Shown here: piece by piece, positions 8,622 to 16,178 of the stretch
Numbering within the stretch: the first letter of the stretch is position 1
How the letters are laid out: each line of letters opens with the position of its first letter
The notes under the pieces: generated by a model
Databases searched by the model: none
Seen by the model: only the letters and a program-made list of their open reading frames with translations
Told to the model about the DNA's origin: nothing
Program-made: the position numbers and the translations under genes
From: Hominimerdicola alba 8
GTDB lineage: Bacteria; Bacillota; Clostridia; Oscillospirales; Ruminococcaceae
Direction of reading: 5' to 3'
Assembly: GCF_000178155.2 (NCBI RefSeq)
Contig: NZ_ADKM02000122.1
Span: forward strand, 62,001-126,000
DNA length: 64,000 nucleotides

Positions 8622-9663
8622 AGTATTCTATTCTTTCGACCGTATAGCCATCGTTTTCAAGCAGAGCGATTATACCTTTTTCACCGACAAAATGCGCTGC
8701 GCCCACGATAAAGAACACATCTTTGCCCTCGTTTATGAAATTTTCGGCTGCTTCTGTCATGACTTTGTTGCGGTCATAAAGAAATTGGTTAGAATATTCT
8801 TCCATCAAAGCTGCGTCAGTTTCACTGACCTCCTTTTCTTCGGAGTCTATCTTTTCAATAGTATCTGTGTCACCTGTTGCCCATGCTTCGTGAGTAGTCA
8901 TAAGAAGTTCAAGCTGATCCTCTTTTGTCTTGCCTTTGTAGCCCCTGAACAGCATATCATAGATATCGTCCGAAAAATTCATCAGCAGATCCATCTGAAA
9001 TTCTATGCCTTCTACTTCGAATATCTCCTTGCCGTCCTCGCGTGCTTTGTCGAGAAAATACCTGTCTATGCCTATATCTCCCGACAGTCCGCTTTCCTGC
9101 ATAGCTATCGTGTCAGCGATATTTCCGACAGCCCACGGTCTTGTATGTTTGTACATTGAAAGGTCAAGTGAGAACTGAGCAAGATAATCACTTAACGCAT
9201 CATAGGCTTCTTTGGAGATATGTTTATCAAGGCTGTCATCAGGGTCATCGTAATACATGCTTGCCAGCAAAGCAGACTGGAATGTTATCGAGTCGCCCGA
9301 AGCAAGGTCTGCTTCAACAGCGAGGATATCTGAATCATTAAAAGCATCCATCATTTTCTGCGGCAGAGGATAGTCGCTTTCTTCCAGCGCGTGCATTGAG
9401 CCGACAAGTGTTACAACTGCTCCGTTATCACAATTTACCTTCCACATGGCAGGTGTTATGTCTGACTCAGCTGTAGTTTCGCTGTCGGTGACGGAAATAT
9501 CTGTTTCAGATGGTTCATCGGTTTCTGACGAAGCTGACTGTGCCGACTCAGATGATGATTTTTCTGTTTCAGAAGATTCAGCTTTGTCGTTTTGTCCGCA
9601 GGCGCACAAAGAACATGCAGCGATAGCAGCCGCGCACAATAATGAAAGTATTTTTTTATTCAT
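8620..9663 (-). CDS. TraB/GumN-family lipoprotein
   Basis: A 347-aa exported lipoprotein: basic N-terminus, hydrophobic core and lipobox ending LCAC (lipidated Cys near 21), then a Ser/Glu/Asp-rich linker (about 25-70). The mature domain has the TraB/GumN hallmarks: a strand with LVGSMHALEESDYPLP near its start and a C-terminal FFIVGAAHFVGEKGI. The family contains Tiki-like metalloproteases with paired GxxH motifs, and both are present (GSMH, GAAH). The protein may therefore be a membrane-anchored metalloprotease, though this is not proven for bacterial members. It starts 15 bases after the GHKL ATPase gene with a GAGGAG site, so the two form an operon. Confidence 0.85.
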   Translation of the reverse strand: MNKKILSLLCAAAIAACSLCACGQNDKAESSETEKSSSESAQSASSETDEPSETDISVTDSETTAESDITPAMWKVNCDNGAVVTLVGSMHALEESDYPLPQKMMDAFNDSDILAVEADLASGDSITFQSALLASMYYDDPDDSLDKHISKEAYDALSDYLAQFSLDLSMYKHTRPWAVGNIADTIAMQESGLSGDIGIDRYFLDKAREDGKEIFEVEGIEFQMDLLMNFSDDIYDMLFRGYKGKTKEDQLELLMTTHEAWATGDTDTIEKIDSEEKEVSETDAALMEEYSNQFLYDRNKVMTEAAENFINEGKDVFFIVGAAHFVGEKGIIALLENDGYTVERIEY

Positions 9664-9678
9664 TTTTTTCTCCTCACT

Positions 9679-10773
9679 TTACGTGTGCTTATAATAATCA
9701 TCGTTATAATAGCCGAAGCACTTCGACAAGATACAGCCTGTATTGTCCATAGCAAAGATGATAGGCGGATAATACTGTCTGAATTCACGCGGCATCTCAT
9801 AGCCAAGATCATCGAAAGTCAATGTTACTTTTGTATATTCGCCAACTTTGCTCTCGATGTCGTAAGTACCACCGAAACGTTGGCAATAAAGCATGACGAT
9901 AGAAAGTCCCAATGATTCATTCATATCATCGAGAGTGAAATAATCCATTGGTTTTTTCAGCCTTTTGAGTTTTTCTTCGGGTATACCGTTGCCGTTATCG
10001 GTGACAGTCAACCTTATCTTTTTGCCATCTGATCTCAGTTCGATACTGCATTTTTTTTCAGGCTTTGAATTGTACATGTAAGAGTTGATGACCAGATTTG
10101 AGATAGCAGCTTCAAATCTGCCTACATTCATCTCGGCATGTATCATAGACTGAATATCACATTCAAATATATATCCGAATTTTTCTGCGCGGCATCTTAT
10201 ACGCTTTGCCAGATCATCAAGTACGACCGACATAAATTTCTTTTCCGCCTTGACATTTTCACTGAGATAAATACTTAGTTCTTCGTAGTTAGCGGTCGCT
10301 GACAATACTCCAAGTACTCTGTCCCTTGAAGTAGTTTCAAACTTAGTAAACAATTCTCCGGCCTCTGACATTTCTTCTTTGTTCAGGCTAAGCATAGTTG
10401 TGATGCTGGCTGCTCTAAATCTAATGGTATCGAGGTCTTTTCTGAGTCTGTCATTAAGCGTTGACTGCATGGCGAGCCTGTCCACCTCATGTTCGGTCAT
10501 GCAGTGGAAAAGGTAGCCTACGGTAACTCCGTTTTCGGACATCGGAGTTATCTTAAGTGTTAGTTCATACTGTTCATCTTTGTATCGGCATATTGTGCTT
10601 TTTTTTATCGGAAAAGCTACAGGTTCGAAACGAGAGAGCATTATTTTGTCGGTGCGGAGAAATTCTGGTAAGTCATTACTATTTTTCCATAGTACTTTCA
10701 GGTAGCTGTCTGTATAAATAACTTTATCGGAATTGTTTTCATACAGAGTCTTAACTGCTTCAATGATCTCCAT
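9679..10773 (-). CDS. GHKL ATPase/histidine-kinase-like protein lacking a phospho-accepting His
   Basis: A 364-aa soluble protein. The N-terminal third (about 1-120) resembles a PAS-type sensor, the middle is helical, and the C-terminal half is a HATPase_c domain with N-box NLVINSYMYN, G1 DNGNGIPEE and G2 LGLSIVML. The helical segment where the H-box should be reads LRKDLDTIRFRAASITTML, without histidine. No response regulator is adjacent. It may be an anti-sigma-like kinase, phosphatase or partner of another kinase. No transmembrane helix is visible. AGGAGG precedes the ATG, and the TraB-family lipoprotein gene follows 15 bases downstream. Confidence 0.82.
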   Translation of the reverse strand: MEIIEAVKTLYENNSDKVIYTDSYLKVLWKNSNDLPEFLRTDKIMLSRFEPVAFPIKKSTICRYKDEQYELTLKITPMSENGVTVGYLFHCMTEHEVDRLAMQSTLNDRLRKDLDTIRFRAASITTMLSLNKEEMSEAGELFTKFETTSRDRVLGVLSATANYEELSIYLSENVKAEKKFMSVVLDDLAKRIRCRAEKFGYIFECDIQSMIHAEMNVGRFEAAISNLVINSYMYNSKPEKKCSIELRSDGKKIRLTVTDNGNGIPEEKLKRLKKPMDYFTLDDMNESLGLSIVMLYCQRFGGTYDIESKVGEYTKVTLTFDDLGYEMPREFRQYYPPIIFAMDNTGCILSKCFGYYNDDYYKHT

Positions 10774-10803
10774 AACAGTCCTCCTGTGTATATATCAAAT
10801 ACA

Positions 10804-10832
10804 ATTATACACCATTTAGAAATATTAGTCAA
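10804..10832 (-). promoter_or_regulatory. Promoter of the GHKL ATPase-lipoprotein operon
   Basis: Minus strand: TTGACT (10832-10827), 17-bp spacer, TATAAT (10809-10804), about 30 bases before the start codon at 10773. Confidence 0.8.
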
Positions 10833-10930
10833 CAGGTTTAACATGTATAAATATGTAATAATAATTCTATTGACAAATTATTATGTAGAAGACTGTTATG
10901 TGTGAATTGATATTAGAATGTGCTTGTTAA

Positions 10931-10968
10931 AAATATTCCCGCTGAATTATTATACAGCGGGAATATTT
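10931..10968 (-). terminator. Terminator of the aspartokinase gene
   Basis: A perfect 14-bp stem AAATATTCCCGCTG / CAGCGGGAATATTT with a ten-base loop, then T-rich sequence on the minus strand. It lies 30 bases after the aspartokinase stop. Confidence 0.8.
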
Positions 10969-10997
10969 TACCTATACTTCGCAAAAATACGGAAAAA

Positions 10998-12317
10998 TCA
11001 AAGTTTTGTTTCAACGAAAATATCGTAGATAGCGCGGTTAGCAGCCTCGAAGTCGCTTTCGCTGACACCTATGATGATATTAAGTTCGCTTGAACCCTGA
11101 TCGATCATCTTAACATTTACATGAGCGTGTGCCAGTGCCGAGAAGATCCTGCCTGCGGTACCTCTGTTGGACTTCATGGCTCTGCCCACAACGGCGATCA
11201 GTGCCAGATCGGTTTCGATATCGATGGAATCCGGGTGGCAGTTGCGGTGGATACCTGCGAGTATCTCCTGTTCCTTTTCAGCGAATTCTTCCTGATGAAC
11301 AACGATGGACATAGTATCGATACCCGAAGGCATATGCTCGAAGTTTACGCCGTTCTTCTCGAATACTTCCAGCACTCTTCTGCCGAAGCCCAACTCAGCG
11401 TTCATCATATCCTTCTCGATATTGATAACGGTGAAGCCCTTCTTGCCTGCGATACCTGTGATGGTATACTTAGGCTTCTGCGATGTGGACTCAACTATCA
11501 GTGTGCCGACATCTTCGGGCTTATTGGTGTTCTTGATATTTATCGGGATACCTGCTTTTCTGACAGGGAAGATAGCATCTTCATGCAGAACGGTCGCGCC
11601 CATGTAGGAAAGCTCTCTCAACTCCTTATAAGTGATGGTGGTGATAGGAGCGGGATCATCGATGATCCTGGGGTCACAGGTCAGGAAGCCCGAAACATCT
11701 GTCCAGTTCTCATAGAGGTCTGCATTTACAGCAGCAGCAACGATAGAGCCTGTTATATCAGAACCGCCTCTGGAGAAAGTCTTGATAGTGTCATTAGGCA
11801 TAGAACCATAGAAACCGGGGATAACTGCGTTATCAAGTCCTTCCAGCTTTTCGCTGAGAGCCTTGTTGGTGTGTGCAGCATCGAATATGCCTCTTTCATC
11901 AAAATAGATAACATCAGCGGCATCGATGAAATTGTAACCTAAGAAGTTAGCCAGTACGATACCGTTGAGGAATTCACCTCTGGAAGCTGCATAATCTCTG
12001 CCTGCCTTACCGATGAAGCAAGCCTTGATGACATCGAACTCGCCGTCAAGCAAAAGGTCAAGACCAAGTTCGCTGATTATGCCGTTGTATCTTTCCTTGA
12101 TAGCGTCGAACTCCTTAGTGAAGTCCTTGCCCTTAGCAGCCAGATCATAGCAGCCATAGAGCATATCTGTTACCTTTGTGTCAGCAGAAAATCTCTTGCC
12201 GGGTGCAGATGGAACTACGAACCTTCTGGAATCCTCAGCTGTGATTATATTCTTTACCTTGCGGAACTGCTCAGCGCTTGCCAGTGAACTGCCGCCGAAT
12301 TTTACTACCTTAGTCAT
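10998..12317 (-). CDS. Aspartate kinase (ThrD/LysC type III)
   Basis: Phosphorylates aspartate, the first step to lysine, threonine and methionine. At 439 aa it is the long monofunctional form. The kinase domain (about 1-290) begins with KFGGSSLA and contains SAPGKRFSADTKVTD and FSRGGSDITGS. Two C-terminal ACT domains (about 310-439) bind feedback amino acids. The order and length resemble Bacillus YclM/ThrD. I start at the ATG at 12317, which opens with TKVVKFGG and has AGAAGGGG upstream; an earlier in-frame ATG at 12350 has no RBS. It stands alone with its own promoter. A perfect palindrome fills the promoter spacer. There is no room for a lysine riboswitch in the 70-base leader. Confidence 0.94.
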   Translation of the reverse strand: MTKVVKFGGSSLASAEQFRKVKNIITAEDSRRFVVPSAPGKRFSADTKVTDMLYGCYDLAAKGKDFTKEFDAIKERYNGIISELGLDLLLDGEFDVIKACFIGKAGRDYAASRGEFLNGIVLANFLGYNFIDAADVIYFDERGIFDAAHTNKALSEKLEGLDNAVIPGFYGSMPNDTIKTFSRGGSDITGSIVAAAVNADLYENWTDVSGFLTCDPRIIDDPAPITTITYKELRELSYMGATVLHEDAIFPVRKAGIPINIKNTNKPEDVGTLIVESTSQKPKYTITGIAGKKGFTVINIEKDMMNAELGFGRRVLEVFEKNGVNFEHMPSGIDTMSIVVHQEEFAEKEQEILAGIHRNCHPDSIDIETDLALIAVVGRAMKSNRGTAGRIFSALAHAHVNVKMIDQGSSELNIIIGVSESDFEAANRAIYDIFVETKL

Positions 12318-12388
12318 TACGTGATACCCCTTCTCAGATAAATAGTACACTGAAATAAGTTAAATTACCTTTTTTCAGCACCTTAAAA

Positions 12389-12417
12389 AGTATACCTAAT
12401 TTCTCGAAATTAGTCAA
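12389..12417 (-). promoter_or_regulatory. Aspartokinase promoter with an embedded perfect palindrome
   Basis: Minus strand: TTGACT (12417-12412), 17-bp spacer, TATACT (12394-12389). The spacer and the edge of the -35 are filled by CTAATTTC-TC-GAAATTAG (12396-12413), two perfect 8-bp arms around two bases. A repressor bound there would block RNA polymerase. The regulator is unknown. Confidence 0.75.
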
Positions 12418-12498
12418 TAGTCAAATATACAAACTTTCCTAAAGATTTGAATGTGCGTTTGTGGAATACGCTTGTATTTCTGGGACGGACAAACATAT

Positions 12499-12534
12499 AA
12501 AAACTCCCGACAAACGCCTTTTGCGCTTGTCGGG
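12499..12534 (-). terminator. Terminator of nrdDG
   Basis: Minus strand: stem CCCGACAAGCGC / GCGTTTGTCGGG (one G-U pair), five-base loop, then GTTTTTAT. It begins seven bases after the nrdG stop. Confidence 0.85.
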
Positions 12535-12540
12535 ATGATA

Positions 12541-13065
12541 TCAGTCAAGTTCAAGGACTCGTGTTCTGCCTTCTGAAAGAGTGCTTTTCAGGTCTATGAT
12601 ACGCTGATTGTCAGATCCTCTGAATGCCAGCGAGATATTCCGCTTTTCCAGTACGAATCGCCCGTCCACCAGCACATCTATCATTGAAAGCATCTCATCG
12701 GTTACTTCACAGCGCCACTGACTTTCGCCCAGAAGCTCGCTTTCAAGTACACAGCCTGTGTAGCACCATATGTTTTTATCAGGGAAATGCTCTCTGACCT
12801 TGTGCAGGAACGGCACAAGCACCCGCTGATTTTCAGGTTCAAAAGGTTCGCCGCCCAGAATCGTCAGACCGTTGATATAGTCGTGGTCAAGCATATGCAA
12901 CAGCTGTTGCACCGTTGCCGAAGTAAATGGCTGACCGTATGAAAAATCCCATGTCATTTCATTGAAACAGCCCTTACAGCAATGTCTGCACCCCGAAACG
13001 AACAGGCTGACTCGCACGCCGACACCGTCAGCAATATCACAGTTTTTTATCTCACCGTAGAACAT
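12541..13065 (-). CDS. nrdG: Anaerobic ribonucleoside-triphosphate reductase activating enzyme
   Basis: Radical SAM enzyme of 174 aa that generates the glycyl radical on NrdD. The CX3CX2C iron-sulfur motif appears as GCRHCCKGC. The GGEPFEP segment is the SAM-binding GGE motif. I use the ATG at 13065 (MFYGEIKNCD, the typical N-terminus) with AAGGTG upstream; the open frame before it overlaps nrdD. The gene lies 35 bases after nrdD in the same operon. The pair makes deoxyribonucleotides under anoxia, consistent with an obligate anaerobe. Confidence 0.95.
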   Translation of the reverse strand: MFYGEIKNCDIADGVGVRVSLFVSGCRHCCKGCFNEMTWDFSYGQPFTSATVQQLLHMLDHDYINGLTILGGEPFEPENQRVLVPFLHKVREHFPDKNIWCYTGCVLESELLGESQWRCEVTDEMLSMIDVLVDGRFVLEKRNISLAFRGSDNQRIIDLKSTLSEGRTRVLELD

Positions 13066-13100
13066 ATCGGTCACCTTATAAAATGAAGTTGTTTTGCATA

Positions 13101-15272
13101 TCAAAGATGCAGGACTCTGTCGCGGATCTCCTGTGTGCGCCCCTGATTCCAGTACTGAGTGCCGATGTAGCCGCATGTGCGTCTTGCGACGTTCATCTTA
13201 TTTTGGTCACGGTTGTGGCACTGGGGACATTCCCATACCAGTTTGCCGTCGTCTTCGACTATCTGTATCTCACCGTCAAAGCCGCAGACCTGACAGTAAT
13301 CGCTCTTGGTATTCAGTTCTGCATACATTATATTATCGTAAATGAACCTGATAACATTCAGCACAGCGGGAATATTCTTCTGCATATTGGGAACTTCAAC
13401 ATAGCTTATAGCACCGCCGGGAGAAAGATGCTGGAACTCGCTCTCGAATTTCAGCTTGGTGAAAGCGTCTATCTTTTCAGTTACATGTACGTGATAGCTG
13501 TTTGTAATATAACTCTTGTCTGTTATACCTTCTATTATGCCGAAACGCTTTTGCAGACATCTTGCGAACTTGTATGTGGTAGACTCCAGCGGAGTGCCGT
13601 AGATAGAGAAGTCGATGTTCTCTTTTTCCTTCCACTTCTTGCAGGCATCGTTCATGTACTGCATTATCTCCAGTGCGAAAGGTTTGGCTTCGGGGTCGGT
13701 GTGGCTTTTGCCCGTCATGTACTTCACGCATTCATACAGACCCGCATAGCCAAGCGAGATAGTAGAATAGCCGCCGTAGAGGAGTTTGTCTATCGGCTCG
13801 CCCTTTTTAAGCCTTGCCAGAGCGCCATACTGCCATAGTATCGGTGCGGCATCGGAGAGTGTGCCTTTCAGCCTTTCGTGTCTGCACATAAGTGCCTTAT
13901 AGCAAAGCTGTAGTCTTTCATCGAACACTTTCCAGAATGTTTCAACATTTCTGCCGCTGGACAGTGCAACATCGACCAGATTGATAGTGACAACGCCCTG
14001 ATTGAATCTGCCGTAATACTTTGGTTTGCCGTTCTCGTCAATATAAGGTGTCAGGAAACTTCTGCATCCCATGCAGGTATAGCAGTGACCCTCACCGTTC
14101 TTATCAACTTTCAGTTTAAGCATTACCTTTTCGGAGATATAATCGGGCACCATGCGTTTTGCGGTGCATTTTGCCGCCAGTTTTGTCAGGTAGAAATACG
14201 GTGTGCCTTCTTCAACATTGTCTTCTTCAAGAACATATATCAGCTTCGGAAATGCAGGTGTGACCCAAACGCCCGACTCATTCTTTACGCCTTCAGTTCG
14301 CTGTTTCAGCGTTTCCTCGATTATCATGGCGAGGTCTTTTTTCTCCTGCTCGTTCTTAGCTTCGTTGAGGTACATAAATACTGTCACGAACGGTGCCTGA
14401 CCGTTGGTCGTCAGCAGTGTAACGACCTGATACTGAATGGTCTGTACGCCGCGAGTTATTTCTTTGCGGAGTCTTTCTTCGGTTATCATGTCGAGTTTTT
14501 CCTGTGTCGGGCTGACGCCCAGTTTAGCCATCTCGACTTCCAGTTCTTTCCTTATTTTCACCCTTGACACCTGTACAAAAGGTGCCAGATGTGCCAGACT
14601 TATGCTCTGACCGCCGTACTGGTTAGATGCGACCTGCGCGATTATCTGCGTTGCGATATTGCAGGCGGTAGAGAAACTGTGTGGCTTTTCTATCAGCGTT
14701 TCGCTGATAACTGTGCCGTTCTGGAGCATATCTTCGAGGTTGACAAGATCGCAGTTGTGCATATGCTGTGCATAATAGTCGGTATCATGGAAATGGATTA
14801 TGCCCTGCTCATGAGCTTCAACTATATCCGGAGGCAGAAGAAGCCTTTTGGTGAGGTCACGGCTGACTTCGCCCGCCATGTAATCGCGCTGAACGCTGTT
14901 TACAGCGGGATTCTTGTTGGAATTTTCCTGCTTGACTTCTTCATTGGCACACTCGATAAGGCTGAGTATCTTGTTATCGGTGGTGTTCGACTTTCTTACC
15001 AGCGACCTTGTGTAGCGGTATCTTACATACCTCCTTGCCAGCTCGAAAGCGCCCTTTGCCATAAGCTGGTTTTCCACCATATCCTGTATCTCCTCGACGG
15101 ATACGGCTCTGCCCAGCTTGTTGCACTTGTATTCAACGTAATCGGTCACATCTGCGATCTCTTCGTCACTGATACGACCTTTTTCACCTGCGAAATTAGC
15201 TTTTTTAACGGCATTGATTATCTTGCTCTGGTCAAATATCTCTTCCGCGCCGTTTCTCTTGATTATCTTCAT
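13101..15272 (-). CDS. nrdD: Anaerobic ribonucleoside-triphosphate reductase, glycyl-radical subunit
   Basis: Reduces ribonucleoside triphosphates to deoxyribonucleotides. The protein is 723 aa: an N-terminal ATP-cone (about 1-92) for dATP/ATP allostery, a ten-stranded barrel with active-site cysteines (for example HCYTCMGCRSFL), a zinc-binding CX2C pair near the C-terminus (CQVC and CPQC), and the glycyl-radical loop RTCGYIGTQYWNQGR close to the end. GGAGGG precedes the ATG. It is followed by nrdG. The upstream region, shared with a divergent Crp-family gene, holds two NrdR-box-like sequences and a TATAAT at 15339-15334 on the minus strand. Confidence 0.97.
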   Translation of the reverse strand: MKIIKRNGAEEIFDQSKIINAVKKANFAGEKGRISDEEIADVTDYVEYKCNKLGRAVSVEEIQDMVENQLMAKGAFELARRYVRYRYTRSLVRKSNTTDNKILSLIECANEEVKQENSNKNPAVNSVQRDYMAGEVSRDLTKRLLLPPDIVEAHEQGIIHFHDTDYYAQHMHNCDLVNLEDMLQNGTVISETLIEKPHSFSTACNIATQIIAQVASNQYGGQSISLAHLAPFVQVSRVKIRKELEVEMAKLGVSPTQEKLDMITEERLRKEITRGVQTIQYQVVTLLTTNGQAPFVTVFMYLNEAKNEQEKKDLAMIIEETLKQRTEGVKNESGVWVTPAFPKLIYVLEEDNVEEGTPYFYLTKLAAKCTAKRMVPDYISEKVMLKLKVDKNGEGHCYTCMGCRSFLTPYIDENGKPKYYGRFNQGVVTINLVDVALSSGRNVETFWKVFDERLQLCYKALMCRHERLKGTLSDAAPILWQYGALARLKKGEPIDKLLYGGYSTISLGYAGLYECVKYMTGKSHTDPEAKPFALEIMQYMNDACKKWKEKENIDFSIYGTPLESTTYKFARCLQKRFGIIEGITDKSYITNSYHVHVTEKIDAFTKLKFESEFQHLSPGGAISYVEVPNMQKNIPAVLNVIRFIYDNIMYAELNTKSDYCQVCGFDGEIQIVEDDGKLVWECPQCHNRDQNKMNVARRTCGYIGTQYWNQGRTQEIRDRVLHL

Positions 15273-15362
15273 TTACTTGCCCTCCGAAGTAGTTACATTC
15301 TCAAATTTTCTTTTCTCTTAAACTGTAATTTTGATTATACTACAAAAAGTTTCCGATGTCTG

Positions 15363-15391
15363 TTGCAAAAAGCACATTTTTGTGATATAAT
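15363..15391 (+). promoter_or_regulatory. Promoter of the Crp-family regulator gene
   Basis: TTGCAA (15363-15368), 17-bp spacer, TATAAT (15386-15391). Transcription would start about 15398, inside the first NrdR-like box. Confidence 0.65.
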
Positions 15392-15437
15392 ACAAGATAT
15401 AGTATTTCTTTATAAATATGAACACATTATGGAGTGA
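15390..15437. promoter_or_regulatory. Candidate tandem NrdR boxes
   Basis: ATACAAGATATAGTAT (15390-15405) matches the NrdR consensus ACACWATATATWGTGT at 13 of 16 positions, and ACACATTATGGAGTGA (15422-15437) at 12 of 16. Their starts are 32 bp apart, the usual three-turn spacing of paired NrdR boxes. They lie between nrdD and the Crp-family gene, the second one reaching the RBS of the latter. NrdR itself is not encoded in this window. Confidence 0.4.
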
Positions 15438-15443
15438 GTGAAC

Positions 15444-16079
15444 TTGAATAAACTTTTGGTCGAAAACGGCTTTTCTGACGAGCCTAAAGGCAGTGCCAAC
15501 GCATGTTATATGGCACATACGCACAAATATGTAAAAGGTGAGATGTTTCTGCGGCATTTGCGTGACACCAACGAAACTGCCATCGTTCTGGAAGGGACAG
15601 TGCTTCTTGTGAATGTAAATGCCGATGGTCAGAAGAGCATACTTGATATCTGCCGTGAGGGTGATGCTTTCGGCGGGGGGATCTTCCCGGAGCAGGGGTT
15701 GGGGGCTTGTTATGCAGTTGCTAAGACGGCTTGTCTGATATCATATGTTGATTATGGCAGACTTATACACTGCTGCGAGAACAGTTGTGACAAACACGCC
15801 GACCTTATCGATTATCTGCTGGGGACAGCCGCCAGAAGAAGTGTCGCGCATATTGACATTCTCAGCCGCAGGAGCATTCGAGAAAAGCTGATGACCGCTT
15901 TCGGGTATCTGCTTGACCGTGACAACAACAGCGAGCAGACTTTGCCTCTGTCACTCTCTGAACTGGCAGACTATCTCTGCTGTGACCGCAGCGCCATGAT
16001 GCGCGAACTGAAAAAGCTAAACTCAGAGGGGTTTATTCGTTCACACGGCAACAAGATAACTATCATCGAATTGAAGTAG
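15444..16079 (+). CDS. Crp/Fnr-family transcriptional regulator
   Basis: About 211 aa: a cyclic-nucleotide-binding-like beta-barrel (about 20-130, with EGTVLLV and CREGDAFGGGIF), a long helix, and a C-terminal winged helix (SLSELADYLCCDRSAMMRELKKL, about 165-190). TTG at 15444 has GGAG nine bases upstream; GTG at 15438 is in frame but only three bases from it, so TTG is favoured. No N-terminal cysteine cluster of Fnr type is obvious. It is divergent from nrdDG, so control of anaerobic nucleotide reduction is possible but inferred. Ligand unknown. Confidence 0.85.
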   Translation: MNKLLVENGFSDEPKGSANACYMAHTHKYVKGEMFLRHLRDTNETAIVLEGTVLLVNVNADGQKSILDICREGDAFGGGIFPEQGLGACYAVAKTACLISYVDYGRLIHCCENSCDKHADLIDYLLGTAARRSVAHIDILSRRSIREKLMTAFGYLLDRDNNSEQTLPLSLSELADYLCCDRSAMMRELKKLNSEGFIRSHGNKITIIELK

Positions 16080-16135
16080 GATCTTACTGACAGGGGAGCG
16101 CTTTGTGACTTATCACATAGAAAAAGATGATATAC

Positions 16136-16169
16136 AATAAAAAACGGGACAGCCGCACGACTGTCCCGT
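16136..16169 (-). terminator. Terminator of purA
   Basis: A 9-bp stem ACGGGACAG / CTGTCCCGT with an eight-base loop (16144-16169), followed on the minus strand by TTTTTATTG. A T-rich run on the plus side may also let it end the Crp-family transcript. Confidence 0.8.
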
Positions 16170-16178
16170 AATATTTTA

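Noticed and set aside
12318-12388. A lysine riboswitch upstream of aspartokinase
   Set aside because: The leader is about 65 bases, far shorter than an L-box, and has no matching fold.
13083-13838. Long plus-strand frames opposite nrdD and opposite other minus-strand genes
   Set aside because: Antisense shadows of real genes, without RBS or family similarity.
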